Assembly (NCBI GenBank): GCA_030268105.1
Contig: BSDZ01000003.1
Span: 372,001-436,000 of the forward strand
Direction: 5' to 3'
DNA: 64,000 bases
From: Volvox africanus
Lineage: Eukaryota; Chlorophyta; Chlorophyceae; Chlamydomonadales; Volvocaceae
The position numbers and the translations under genes were made by a program. This document shows positions 12,641 to 22,581 of the stretch, in pieces. Position 1 is the stretch's first letter, and each line of letters begins with the position of its first letter. The notes under the pieces were generated by a model. The model did not search any database, had not been told where the DNA came from, and saw nothing but the letters and a program-made list of their open reading frames with translations.

Positions 12641-15105
12641 AACAACCTTCCCTGATCATCAGCCAGCAGGAATCTAACCAGCGACTCTTGGCCAGCCCGA
12701 ACCTATTGAAATTTGCAATGCGCCCAGGCCTGCCTGGCCCTTATTGCATCATTCATTGGTATATGTGCATTGCGCACTCTCAACAACCTGCCATCCGAAA
12801 TCTAACCGGCGACCCTCGCATTGCCCAAACCTGTTAAAATTTGCAATGCGCCCAGGTCTGCCTGGCCCTAAATGCATCATTTATTCTTATATGTGCAAGG
12901 CTCACTCTCAACAACCTGCCATGATCATCATCATCATCATCATCATGATTGCGCACCCTCAACAACCTTCCCTGATCATCAGCCAGCGGGAATCTAACCG
13001 GCGACTCTTGGCCAGCCCGAACCTATTGAAATTTGCAATGCGCCCAGCCCTGCCTGGCCCTTATGGCATCATTTATTGGTATATGTGAATTGCGCACTCC
13101 CAACAATCTGCCAGCGTGAATCTAACCGGCGACACTCGGCCAGCCCAATCCTTTTAATATTTGCAACTCTTTCAGGGCTGCCTGGACCTAATTGCATCAT
13201 TTATTCTTACATGTGCATGGCTCACTCTCAACAATCTGCCCTGATCATCAGATAGTGGGAATCTAAACGGTAATACTCGGCCAGCCCAATCCTTTTAATA
13301 TTTGCAATTCTTTCAGGGCTGCCTGGACCTAATTGCATCATTTATTCTTACATGTGCATGGCTCACTCTCAACAATCTGCCCTGATCATCAGCAAGTGGG
13401 AATCTAACCGGCGACTCTCGGCCAGCCCAAACCTGTTTATATTTGCAATGCGCCCAGGCCTGCCTGGCCCTTACTGCATCATTTATTCTTATATGTGCAT
13501 GTCTCACTCTCAACAACCTGCCAGCGGGAATCTAACCGGCAACTCTCGGCCAGCCCAAACCTGTTATTATTTGCAATGCTTTCAATTCTGACTGGCCCTT
13601 ATTGCATCATTTATTCTTAAATGTGCATTGCGCACTCTCATCAAGCTGCCCTGATCATCAGCCAGCGGGAATCTAACCAGCTACTCTCGGCCAGCCCAAA
13701 CCTGTTAATATTTGCAATGCGCCCAGGCCTGCCTGGCCCTAATTGCATCATTCATTGTTGTATGTGCATTGTGCACTCTCAACAACCTGCCCTGATCATC
13801 AGCCAGCATGAATCTAACCAGCGACTCTTGGCCATCCCAAACCTGTTAAAATTTGCAATGCGCCCAGGTCTGCCTGGCCATAATTGCATCATTCATTGGT
13901 ATATGTGCATTGCGCACTCTCAACAACCTTCCCTGGTCATCAGCCAGCAGGAATTGAGCAGGCAACCACTCGGCTAGCCAAACCTGTATATATTTGCAAT
14001 GCACCCAGGCCTACCTGGCCCTTATTGCATTATTCATTGGTATATGTGCATTGCACAGTCTGAACAACCTGCCAAAGGGAATCAAACCGGCTACTCTCGG
14101 CCAGCCCAAACCTGTTAATATTTGCAATGCTTTCAGGCCTGCCTGGCCATTATTGCATCATTCGTTGGTATATGTGCATTGCGCACCCTCAAGAACCTGC
14201 CCTGATCATCAGCCAGTGGGAAACTAACCAGCGACTCTCGGCCAGCCCAAAACCTGTGAATTTTTGCAATGCGCCCATGCCTGCCTGGCCCTTATTGCAT
14301 CATTCATTGGTTTATATGCATTGCGCAGTCTCAACAACCTGCCAGAGGGAATCTAACCGGTGACGCTCGGCCGCCCAAAACCTGTTAATCTTTGCAATGC
14401 ACCCAGGCCTGCCTGGCCATTATTGCATTATTCATTGTTATATGTGGATTGCGCAATCTCAACAACCTGCCCTGATCATTAGCTAGCGGGAATCTAACCA
14501 GCCACTCTCCGCCAGCCTAAAACCTCTTGAAATTTGCAATGCTTTCAGGCCTGCCTGGCCCTTATTGCATCATTAATTGGTGTATATGCATTGCGCAGTC
14601 TGAACAACCTGCCAGAGGGAATCTAAACGGCGACTCTCGGCCAGCCCAAACTCGTTAATATTTGCAATGCTTTCAGGCCTGCCTGGCCCTTACTGCATCA
14701 TTTATTCTTATATGTGCATGTCTCACTCTCAACAACCTGCCAGCGGGAATCTAACCGGCAAATCTCGGCCAGCCCAAACCTGTTATTATTTGCAATGCTT
14801 TCAATTCTGACTGGCCCTTATTGCATCATTTATTCTTAAATGTGCATTGCGCACTCTCATCAAGCTGCCCTGATCATCAGCCAGCGGGAATCTAACCAGC
14901 TACTCTCGGCCAGCCCAAACCTGTTAATATTTGCAATGCGCCCAGGCCTGCCTGGCCCTAATTGCATCATTCATTGGTTTATGTGCATTGCGCAGTCTGA
15001 ACAACCTGCCAAAGGGAATCAAACCGGCTACTCTCGGCCAGCCCAAACCTGTTAAAATTTGCAATGCGCCCAGGCCTGCCTGGCCATAATTGCATCATTC
15101 GTTGG
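12641..15105. repeat. Satellite array with a roughly 1.2-kb HOR left of the retrotransposon
   Basis: Satellite monomers with one further ATC run (12922-12948). Two stretches repeat at about 1.2 kb: the unit starting at 13621 recurs at 14840 (1219 bp), and the distinctive unit at 13906 (with GAATTGAGCAGGCAACCACT) recurs on the far side of the retrotransposon at 22588. Subtracting the element and one target duplicate gives a pre-insertion spacing of about 1206 bp. The retrotransposon therefore landed inside a local higher-order repeat. No gene is supported. Confidence 0.87.
15101..15105. repeat. Left target-site duplication (GTTGG)
   Basis: GTTGG immediately precedes the 5' LTR and recurs immediately after the 3' LTR at 22577-22581. 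Removing the element restores a normal satellite segment, CATCATTC-GTTGG-TATATGTGC. Confidence 0.95.
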
Positions 15106-15929
15106 TGTTGTGCTACGGTTCATTTCCCGTCGACGCGTAGGTCGACGCGATCCTATGAGTCGAAGTGCTTTTGTGATGAACGCATTACATATGAATGAAT
15201 CTGCATGATATAAATGTATTCGCATACATTTATATATGCATCTGGCATGTTGTCATTATCCATCGCGACATCGCACCATGGCAAATCCGCCTAGCATGCA
15301 TGAATGACCTAATCATTGAAGTGCGCATTATGCTTGTGCTACGAAACGATAAGTAATATTATCTGATATAATATTACTTCATTAAAGCACACGTTGAGAG
15401 CGCCGCACTCGTCGCGATGCATGCCCTGCAACCGGATATCGTTATCCGGACCCTTGCATCATGCGAATGCCGGAAAGGCTTATACGTTGTTATGCGTAGA
15501 CATCGCCTAGACGCAGTAGGGTTGTCACATCTAGGATCGGCCTCCTAATGTGAATCGTACGGCACTGCGATGCTGCGAGTATAACAGATGCGAGGACGGC
15601 TAAGCTAAAAAAGATATCCGATACCGGAGAACACTCGTGTGTTCTAAATTACTATTTCTATACACTAATCTACTTAGCCCGAGCTAAGCCTTAACTTCGC
15701 TAATCACCGCCGCGTGATGATTGCTTGCTTCCGGCGCTGACGGCGATTTCGTCCATTGCATCATTCCGACCTGTAAGACAGTAAGTTATATCTCTCTTCG
15801 TCTTGAAGTCTTCCGCTGTCTTTGTTTGCTCTCGCTTGCCTTGCTGTACTTGCAAGTGCTCGCGCATCGGTGTCGATAGTCTCCAGACGTGCAGATACTC
15901 ATGAGCAAACGCGAACGAGAGGTACAACA
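15106..15929 (+). repeat. 5' long terminal repeat
   Basis: 824 bp, starting TGTTGTGC and ending GTACAACA, so the ends form a TG...CA inverted repeat (TGTTGT/ACAACA). It is identical in length to the 3' LTR and differs at one base (15335). U3/R/U5 borders cannot be set from sequence. A TATAAAT motif at 15209-15215 is a promoter candidate. The LTR contains several perfect short palindromes (15208-15235, 15351-15379, 15432-15449, 15628-15645). No AATAAA signal was seen. Confidence 0.96.
15208..15235 (+). promoter_or_regulatory. TATA-containing perfect palindrome in the 5' LTR
   Basis: Two 12-bp arms (15208-15219 and 15224-15235) flank the 4-nt loop TCGC. The left arm contains TATAAAT, a plausible core-promoter element for the LTR. 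The same structure occurs at 21855-21882 in the 3' LTR. A promoter role is inferred; the palindrome itself is directly visible. Confidence 0.45.
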
Positions 15930-15932
15930 ATT

Positions 15933-15944
15933 TGGTATCGAGAC
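15933..15944 (+). promoter_or_regulatory. Candidate primer binding site (initiator-Met-like)
   Basis: TGGTATCGAGAC starts three bases after the 5' LTR, where a minus-strand primer binding site is expected. TGG is the complement of a tRNA CCA end. The first seven bases match the common TGGTATC start of tRNA-iMet sites, but the remainder departs from the usual AGAGC, so the priming tRNA is uncertain. Confidence 0.55.
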
Positions 15945-15996
15945 AGGTTCGTTGCCTAACTGTCTCTCTTTGTCTAATCGGAAGTAGGTTCTTTCT

Positions 15997-16430
15997 ATGG
16001 CGAGTTCCAGCGACGAACCACGAGGACCGCTAGATACTTTTGCCGAAGACTTAGGCCGCGCCGTTTTGGACGCCGCCGCTTCCGGTTTGTAATTGTTTAA
16101 TTGCTTTTACTTAGATTGCTGCACTTGTTGTGTAAGTGTACGCTCTGAGTCGCAGGTAATCTCAGTGCACCGGCATTGCTTGCCGCGGCGACTGAGACCG
16201 GCGTTCGTCCGGACCAGTTGGCGACTCTCATTGCTCAAACTACGGAGATCAGGACTCAGCTGGGCAATTACTTGCTGAGTTTGCTGAATCTTCTCAAGAG
16301 TACTGTCGGTAGGCTCACCGAATCGCTTTGTACTCTTGCCTTTGCGATAGAAGTCGGCTTCTATTACGCAAAACTAGGGTATCGTTTCATGCTCCATGTC
16401 CGCGGAACACGACGATACGCCGCACACTAG
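15997..16430 (+). CDS. Leader ORF, possibly spliced, upstream of and overlapping gag
   Basis: An ATG at 15997 opens a 31-codon ORF (starts MASSSDEPRGPLDTF) that ends at TAA 16090-16092. A second open stretch in another frame runs from 16149 to a TAG at 16428-16430 and includes TGVRPDQLATLIAQTTEI, which looks protein-like. A GT-AG segment at 16085-16155 (71 nt, donor GTTTGT, acceptor GTCGCAG) would join the two exactly in frame, giving about 120 codons. The joined frame overlaps the gag ATG (16396) and lies one base out of register with gag (+1). This could be a genuine leader protein, the original Gag N-terminus reached by a second splice or frameshift, or chance. The exon reading is inference. 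I see no homology that settles it. Confidence 0.3.
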
Positions 16431-17631
16431 CCTAGCTAGCCAACCCGATTTCGTTGTAGCTGCTAGAGCGCCGGATAGAGGTCTTGAGACTGTTGGCGCG
16501 CGAGCCACTCAAGAGCCCCTTTTCCTTCAGACCCCTGCTCACTTAATTGTGCCGCATTCAGCAGTGAACACGAATATGGACAACACTGCTGGACCAAGGG
16601 TTCTGCCATTACCTCAAGCTCGAGGGCATGATGACATCCCTGAGGTGATGAGATTGTCGATTCCCGTTCCTAGGCTCAATATTTCGCTGACCGACAAGAC
16701 ACCAGGGCATAGCATAGCCGATGCAACTCGTGCGTACGTGCGTGACGCTAAAAAGTACCTCCAAGCTGTTCATGGTGGCGACAATGACGGTATCAGGTGT
16801 CTCTTCGTTGGTAACACCCTCGAGGGCGCAGCGAAGGACTGGTATCGCAATTGGACCAACGCCCGGGGCAGCTATACTTTTGACGAGATAGTCGCCGCTT
16901 TGCTCGCACGATTCGCTACTGAGGTTCAAGCACGCGATGTGGAAGCTCGTAACGTTTTGGCAGCGGGTAGCTACCACATGCGTCGGGATGAAAATGTACC
17001 TGCGTACCAGTCACGCTTCGAAGCACTTGTGACTCCCATTGCTGACCTCACCGAATCTGAGCGTGTCTTTTGGTTTAGGCGAGGCCTAACGAAACTTTTG
17101 GCTAAATGGTGCGCCACTGACTTGGTTGGAGCGCAGATCAAGTCGTATGACGCGTTGGTCGCTTTTGCTAAGGGCGCGGAGATACGACTTCTTGCCGGCG
17201 AGGAAGAAGTCAAGTCTGCCCCTCGTGCAAATGCCGTGCAAGTGCAGGATCCGCTTGGGGAAGCTGTGGCTCTCGATCAGGACCTCGGCGCGACCCGCCC
17301 CACGCCTACTGCCGCGACGCGACGCAGCAACGGGCAACGCAAGGCGCGCGGGGGCGCTAGCTCGGGTGTCCGTGGTACAGGAGGGGCAGGTCCGAGCTCG
17401 GACCCAGCTAGGAACAGGAAGCGTGGTGGTGCGCCGTCGTCGGCAGCCGCACAGCGTTCCGACCCCAACGCGAAGCGTACTCGTACGGACGACACATTTA
17501 TGCCAAAATGGAATTGCAATCGTTCCGAATTCGAGCGTCGAAAATTGGCCAACGTTTGTCTACGGTGTGCGGAGAGCCATTCTACGAAGGATTGCCCTCT
17601 AATGCCGCCGTTTGTACCTCAGCCGAAATAG
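16396..17631 (+). CDS. gag: Gag capsid-nucleocapsid protein
   Basis: A 411-residue structural protein that packages element RNA in cytoplasmic virus-like particles. Residues about 115-235 form a Ty3/gypsy retrotransposon Gag (Retrotrans_gag type) domain, with the landmarks AKDWYRNW (146-153), TFDEIVAALLARF (161-173) and FWFRRGL (225-231). Residues about 275-370 are a basic, Gly/Ser/Arg-rich linker. The C-terminus has a zinc knuckle at C388, C391, H395 and C400. Its spacing is CX2CX3HX4C, one residue shorter than the usual CX2CX4HX4C. The start is the first in-frame ATG after a stop at 16375-16377; an out-of-frame ATG lies seven bases upstream. It ends at UAG 17629-17631, after which the same frame stays open into pol. 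Confidence 0.93.
   Translation: MSAEHDDTPHTSLASQPDFVVAARAPDRGLETVGARATQEPLFLQTPAHLIVPHSAVNTNMDNTAGPRVLPLPQARGHDDIPEVMRLSIPVPRLNISLTDKTPGHSIADATRAYVRDAKKYLQAVHGGDNDGIRCLFVGNTLEGAAKDWYRNWTNARGSYTFDEIVAALLARFATEVQARDVEARNVLAAGSYHMRRDENVPAYQSRFEALVTPIADLTESERVFWFRRGLTKLLAKWCATDLVGAQIKSYDALVAFAKGAEIRLLAGEEEVKSAPRANAVQVQDPLGEAVALDQDLGATRPTPTAATRRSNGQRKARGGASSGVRGTGGAGPSSDPARNRKRGGAPSSAAAQRSDPNAKRTRTDDTFMPKWNCNRSEFERRKLANVCLRCAESHSTKDCPLMPPFVPQPK
17629..17631 (+). promoter_or_regulatory. In-frame UAG between gag and pol, candidate read-through site
   Basis: The context is CCG AAA UAG GGG CUU. Both flanking reading frames are the same frame and no other stop separates them. A purine-rich UAG-G context resembles gammaretrovirus-type suppression sites, but no downstream pseudoknot was verified. 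A recent nonsense mutation is the alternative. Confidence 0.6.
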
Positions 17632-20600
17632 GGGCTTGCCCGGGTTCCTGCGGAGGGGGCTCTACCTGGGTTTTCTGAACTAACGCGTGGTCGGTGGTCA
17701 TCCTTACGGCCAGCCGTTAAGGCATTGTTGCCTTGTGTACTTGGACACATCGAGCGAGTCATTGCGCGACGCATCACGCTTGACGGACGCACGGGACTTC
17801 TCTGCTTCGATCCGTTGTGTAATGTGTTTACACCTCGCCGTCCCCTGTCGTCTATTGATCTGTCCAACCACGTGGTTTTGTTCATCCCCTCGTCTCTGCG
17901 TGAGATGTCGGAACAGTTGGCCATGTACAGGAGGTGTAGGCGTCAATATCCAGACACTGCTGCATGTGTTTTACTCCCCGCTTTCTGTCGGCGCAAGGCA
18001 GAGGCATCGTTAAGGGGTATGCGGCATGTCCACCGGTTCGAGCCGGGCACCGTTTTGTTTAATGGTGTGGATCGGGAGGGTACGTTGGCTCCGTGGCCAC
18101 ACCTATCCTACTCGGTTGACGTTTGGTACGAAGCTCCTGATGGGGGTGCCGTTGGTTACGGACCCGCCTTAAGTGCACTGACGTTGTCTGCTGGGCAGTC
18201 GCTCGTAGATAACCGTGTCCCTGTGGTTCAGATCGGTTTGAATGGCCGTACTCTGAAGGCACTTGTTGACACCGGTGCCAGCGACGACTTCATCTCTGTC
18301 GCAGAGGTGAATGCGCTGGGGTTGTCCCCAGAGTCGTCTGATTGTCCACAGGTTACCCTTGCTGACGGGGGTAAGCATCCCATCGTGGGCAGGATTACCC
18401 TTAGCCTATCGTTAGGCCCTTTGCGTGTTGTGACCCGGCCGTACGTGCTGCAGGGCTTAGCAGAGACTGCACCGTACATAATGGGGTCGTCGACATTACG
18501 ACAGTACCGCGCGCGCATCGACATGGAGACCGCAACCCTGCATATGTGCAAGGGTACTCTGTCGATTAAGGTACCTTTCCTGTCGTTCGAACATGTCACA
18601 CCAAAGGAGGGCGAAACTGAGGCGGTGCCTATGGTTAATTTCGCTGTGACCGCAATGGCCGCGCGAATCGAACCAGAGCTAGTCGGGCGTAAGGAGGCCG
18701 TCCGTTTGTTACGGAAGGGTGCCCACGGACTGCTTTTAAGGCCGCGGGTGAGCTGTTGTGTCACCACCGCGCAGATTTCTGCGGATCCTGAGGTTGAGGC
18801 CCTACTGTCGCAGTATGAGGACGTCTTTAAAGATATCCCTGGCCTACCACCTATGCGTCCTGTTGATCACACAATCCCTCTCATGCCTGGAGCGCAGCCT
18901 ACGGCCCGGCCAATGTACAGGTTGAGTCCATTGGAACTGGACGAGGTAAAGCGCCAGGTGACGGATTTACTCGCGAAGGGTATGATACGCCCCAGCACAT
19001 CCCCGTATTCTGCACCGATTTTGTTTGTCGGTAAGAAGGATGGGACCTTGCGCATGTGCATTGATTACCGGGGGTTAAATGCGAATACGGTGAAAAATCG
19101 CTACCCTTTGCCACGCGTTGACGACCTGTTGGATAAGCTGAAGGGCTCGGCTTATTTTTCCTCAATTGACTTACAACAGGGCTACAATCAGATTCGCATC
19201 GCTGCCTCTGATATCCCGAAAACCGCTTTTCGGACGCCCTTCGGTCACTTTGAGTATACGGTCCTATCGTTTGGTTTGACTAATGCCCCTGCGACGTTTC
19301 AGGCGGTTATGGACCGAATGTTTAGGCCGTTTATCGACAGGTTCGTTGTTTGCTACCTGGATGACATCTTGGTATATTCTAAGACGCGCGAGGAGCACTT
19401 GGAGCATCTGCGGCTCGTGCTCGACGTTATGAGGCGGGAGCAATTGTTTGCTAAACGCGCCAAATGCTTTTGGGCGCAGCCTCAGGTGGAATATTTGGGC
19501 CACATTGTGTCGGCCACCGGTGTGAAGATGGACCCGCGGAAGGTCGCCGTGGTTCGCGATTGGCCCGCGCCTCAGAACCTCACGGAACTGCGTAAGTTCC
19601 TTGGCTTGACCAATTATTTCCGAAAGTTCATTGACAAATATTCCATCATTGCGGCCCCGCTTACTAACTTAACTCGCAAAGGCGTTTTCGTTTCGCTCGA
19701 GTCGTGGACGTCGCAATGCCAGCGGGCATTCGAAGAGCTCAAACGAATCGTTGCCGAAGATGTCACCCTTGCATTCCCTGATTACTCGTTGCCATTTCGT
19801 GTTGAGGTAGTGTCTGATGCCTCAATATTTGGAAGCGGCGCTGTATTGTTACAGGAAGGGCGACCGATCGCCTTCACGAGTAAGAAGTTTTCTGGTGCGG
19901 AGATTCGCTACACCACCGGGGAACAGGAGCTTCTGGCCGTGCTGCATGCTTTAAAGGAATGGCGCTGTTACCTCGAGGGACGCCCGTTTACTTTAAAGAC
20001 TGACCACAAGCCCCTAACGTTTTTGCAAAGCGTTCCGACGTTGAACCGCCGTCAAGCTAGGTGGATGGAATATCTAGCTAGGTTCAACTGCACCTGGGAG
20101 TATATTTCTGGTAAATTGAATATTGCCGATGCTCTCAGTCGACATCCGTCGCTACACGCTGCAATTTTGGCAGCGCCCGTCGTGCGGCCGCGTAGCGAGG
20201 AGGTTCCGATCGCGACGGACCTCACGGAGCGGTTGAAGGTTGCCTACAGCGCAGACGCTTGGTTCGCGGACCCGGCTAATGTAGAAAACCTTCGCAAGCA
20301 GAATGGCCTTTGGCTACGGACGGAGGGTGCAGCTACGCAAATCGTCGTTCCGAACGACGACGCGCTACGCTATGACATCCTTGCACGGTTCCACGAGGAC
20401 CCGTTAGCAGGACACCCTGGTAGCAAGCGATTGATCGACTTGGTGCAACGTTCCTTTTGGTGGCCTCGTTTGGCTAAGGATGCGGCGAACTTCGTCCAGA
20501 CATGCAGTCTGTGCCAGCGCAATAAGGCTTTGTCCGGTAAGGGCCATGGGTTGTTGCAACCGTTGCCTGTCCCGGATGCGCCTTGGGAAAGTGTTTCCAT

Positions 20601-21693
20601 GGACTTCGTAGTCGCGCTGCCCAAAACTGAGGGGGGATACGATGCGGTGTTCGTAATGGTCGATCGTCTGACTAAGATGGTTCACCTAGCACCATGCACA
20701 TCATCCTGCACGGCTGAGCAAACCGCACGTTTGTTTTTCGATAATGTGGTTCGGTTACACGGGATTCCCAAAAATGTGATCTCGGACCGCGGTGGACAGT
20801 TCACGTCTAAGTTTTGGGAAGCGCTCTGCAAACTAGTTGGCATGCGCGTCAACCTGAGCACGGCGTATCACCCGCAGACTGATGGTCAAATCGAACGCAC
20901 AAACCGCACGTTGGGTGATATGTTGCGCAATTATGCTGGTCGCACACCACTTGTTTGGGATACATATTTGACTGCGGCAGAATTCGCGCTTAACAACGCT
21001 GTTAACCGCTCTACAGGCAAAAGTCCGTTCTTTCTTAACTACGGGTTTCATCCCGCGCTACCCGTGTGGCGTGAGTTGGAAGTGAACGTGCCTGCTGCTA
21101 AACTTTTTGCCAAGTCTTTTATGTCCCGAATCACAGACGCGAAGTCGTGTTTGGACGCGGCGCAGCAACGAACGACGGAATACTATAACAAATCCAAGCA
21201 GGATGTGACGTTTTCGGAAGGGCAACTCGTGTTGCTAAGCACCAAGAACTTGCGTTCCTTGGCCGACGGATCCCGAAAACTCTTACCCCGCTGGATTGGT
21301 CCGTATCCTGTCGTGCGCATGGTTGGGAATGTGGCTGTGGAGCTTGCATTGCCCACTGATATGACCATTCACCCCACGTTTCACGTATCACTTGTTCGTC
21401 CGTATCGTAGTACGGAACCCGTCTCTGAGCCTGCTAACGCCCCCGCAGCGATCGAACCAGTTCCCGAGACCTGGATCGCTGGTAAACAGAAGTTTTACGA
21501 TGTGGAGCGGGTGTTAGATTATCGCGCGCGTCGTGTGGGCCGACACCGACGTAAGCGAACAGTACACGAGTACTTGGTTAAGTGGACAGGGTATACCGAC
21601 GAGCACAACTCATGGGAACCGGCACGCAACTTCTCACAGGACATGAAACCCCTGCTCGAAGAAGCCCGCAAACGTGCCACGCAAGCCCAATGA
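17632..21693 (+). CDS. pol: Pol polyprotein: protease, reverse transcriptase, RNase H, integrase, chromodomain
   Basis: Open from the codon after the gag UAG, in the gag frame, with no ATG near its beginning, so it is probably made as a Gag-Pol fusion. Residue numbers count from codon 17725. A region of about 175 residues of unknown function comes first. Then follow an aspartic protease (DTGA, 182-185), reverse transcriptase ([19 protein letters not shown] from about 434; catalytic YLDD 544-547) and RNase H (D698, E735, D760, with the terminal ADALSR at 801-806). The integrase has an HHCC zinc finger (H890, H897, C927, C930) and a DD35E core (D960, D1021, E1057). A GPY/F motif (1192-1194) and a chromodomain (about 1257-1303, with EYLVKWTGY and SWEP) end the protein. 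It copies the RNA to cDNA and integrates it. All catalytic residues are present. Confidence 0.95.
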   Translation, partial: GLARVPAEGALPGFSELTRGRWSSLRPAVKALLPCVLGHIERVIARRITLDGRTGLLCFDPLCNVFTPRRPLSSIDLSNHVVLFIPSSLREMSEQLAMYRRCRRQYPDTAACVLLPAFCRRKAEASLRGMRHVHRFEPGTVLFNGVDREGTLAPWPHLSYSVDVWYEAPDGGAVGYGPALSALTLSAGQSLVDNRVPVVQIGLNGRTLKALVDTGASDDFISVAEVNALGLSPESSDCPQVTLADGGKHPIVGRITLSLSLGPLRVVTRPYVLQGLAETAPYIMGSSTLRQYRARIDMETATLHMCKGTLSIKVPFLSFEHVTPKEGETEAVPMVNFAVTAMAARIEPELVGRKEAVRLLRKGAHGLLLRPRVSCCVTTAQISADPEVEALLSQYEDVFKDIPGLPPMRPVDHTIPLMPGAQPTARPMYRLSPLELDEVKRQVTDLLAKGMIRPSTSPYSAPILFVGKKDGTLRMCIDYRGLNANTVKNRYPLPRVDDLLDKLKGSAYFSSIDLQQGYNQIRIAASDIPKTAFRTPFGHFEYTVLSFGLTNAPATFQAVMDRMFRPFIDRFVVCYLDDILVYSKTREEHLEHLRLVLDVMRREQLFAKRAKCFWAQPQVEYLGHIVSATGVKMDPRKVAVVRDWPAPQNLTELRKFLGLTNYFRKFIDKYSIIAAPLTNLTRKGVFVSLESWTSQCQRAFEELKRIVAEDVTLAFPDYSLPFRVEVVSDASIFGSGAVLLQEGRPIAFTSKKFSGAEIRYTTGEQELLAVLHALKEWRCYLEGRPFTLKTDHKPLTFLQSVPTLNRRQARWMEYLARFNCTWEYISGKLNIADALSRHPSLHAAILAAPVVRPRSEEVPIATDLTERLKVAYSADAWFADPANVENLRKQNGLWLRTEGAATQIVVPNDDALRYDILARFHEDPLAGHPGSKRLIDLVQRSFWWPRLAKDAANFVQTCSLCQRNKALSGKGHGLLQPLPVPDAPWESVSMDFVVALPKTEGGYDAVFVMVDRLTKMVHLAPCTSSCTAEQTARLFFDNVVRLHGIPKNVISDRGGQFTSKFWEALCKLVGMRVNLSTAYHPQTDGQIERTNRTLGDMLRNYAGRTPLVWDTYLTAAEFALNNAVNRSTGKSPFFLNYGFHPALPVWRELEVNVPAAKLFAKSFMSRITDAKSCLDAAQQRTTEYYNKSKQDVTFSEGQLVLLSTKNLRSLADGSRKLLPRWIGPYPVVRMVGNVAVELALPTDMTIHPTFHVSLVRPYRSTEPVSEPANAPAAIEPVPETWIAGKQKFYDVERVLDYRARRVGRHRRKRTVHEYLVKWTGYTDEHNSWEPARNFSQDMKPLLEEARKRATQAQ

Positions 21694-21752
21694 CCCCTGC
21701 AGTCGATGCTGTATGATGCAGCGAGGACGCTGCATACGGGAGGGGGGATAAT
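21694..21752 (+). promoter_or_regulatory. Polypurine tract and short 3' untranslated segment
   Basis: Between the pol stop and the 3' LTR lie 59 bases ending in GGGAGGGGGGATAAT (21738-21752). A purine run abutting the 3' LTR is the expected plus-strand primer of an LTR retrotransposon. Confidence 0.88.
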
Positions 21753-22576
21753 TGTTGTGCTACGGTTCATTTCCCGTCGACGCGTAGGTCGACGCGATCC
21801 TATGAGTCGAAGTGCTTTTGTGATGAACGCATTACATATGAATGAATCTGCATGATATAAATGTATTCGCATACATTTATATATGCATCTGGCATGTTGT
21901 CATTATCCATCGCGACATCGCACCATGGCAAATCCGCCTAGCATGCATGAATGACCTAATCATTGAAGTGCGCATTATGCTCGTGCTACGAAACGATAAG
22001 TAATATTATCTGATATAATATTACTTCATTAAAGCACACGTTGAGAGCGCCGCACTCGTCGCGATGCATGCCCTGCAACCGGATATCGTTATCCGGACCC
22101 TTGCATCATGCGAATGCCGGAAAGGCTTATACGTTGTTATGCGTAGACATCGCCTAGACGCAGTAGGGTTGTCACATCTAGGATCGGCCTCCTAATGTGA
22201 ATCGTACGGCACTGCGATGCTGCGAGTATAACAGATGCGAGGACGGCTAAGCTAAAAAAGATATCCGATACCGGAGAACACTCGTGTGTTCTAAATTACT
22301 ATTTCTATACACTAATCTACTTAGCCCGAGCTAAGCCTTAACTTCGCTAATCACCGCCGCGTGATGATTGCTTGCTTCCGGCGCTGACGGCGATTTCGTC
22401 CATTGCATCATTCCGACCTGTAAGACAGTAAGTTATATCTCTCTTCGTCTTGAAGTCTTCCGCTGTCTTTGTTTGCTCTCGCTTGCCTTGCTGTACTTGC
22501 AAGTGCTCGCGCATCGGTGTCGATAGTCTCCAGACGTGCAGATACTCATGAGCAAACGCGAACGAGAGGTACAACA
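21753..22576 (+). repeat. 3' long terminal repeat
   Basis: 824 bp, matching the 5' LTR base for base at an offset of 6647, except C at 21982 (T at 15335). It carries the same palindromes at 21855-21882, 21998-22026, 22079-22096 and 22275-22292. It ends GTACAACA, directly followed by the GTTGG target duplicate. Confidence 0.96.
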
Positions 22577-22581
22577 GTTGG
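22577..22581. repeat. Right target-site duplication (GTTGG)
   Basis: Exact match to 15101-15105. The satellite unit resumes with TATATGTGCATTGCGCACTC. Confidence 0.95.

Larger units (their letters stand above)
15106..22576 (+). mobile_element. Full-length Ty3/gypsy LTR retrotransposon with chromodomain
   Basis: A 7471-bp element with two 824-bp LTRs, a 5-bp target duplication, a primer-binding-site candidate, gag, pol in the order PR-RT-RH-INT-chromodomain, and a polypurine tract. This gene order and the C-terminal chromodomain place it among Ty3/gypsy (Metaviridae) chromovirus-type elements. The LTRs differ at one position (T at 15335, C at 21982), so insertion was recent relative to the substitution rate. 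Apart from the single in-frame UAG between gag and pol, no frameshift or stop breaks the coding region, so the copy may be competent. It is oriented on the plus strand and lies wholly within satellite. Confidence 0.97.

Noticed and set aside
1..15105. CRISPR-like array
   Set aside because: Units of about 128-142 bp are repeated along their whole length with no short repeat/unique spacer pattern, and there are no cas genes.
15700..15930. 76-codon minus-strand ORF in the 5' LTR (copy at 22347-22592)
   Set aside because: Runs across the LTR end, shows no family resemblance, and is duplicated only because the LTR is.
17126..17602. 158-codon plus-strand ORF
   Set aside because: Out-of-frame shadow of gag over its GC-rich basic linker.
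18228..18767. 179-codon minus-strand ORF
   Set aside because: Antisense shadow of the protease region of pol.
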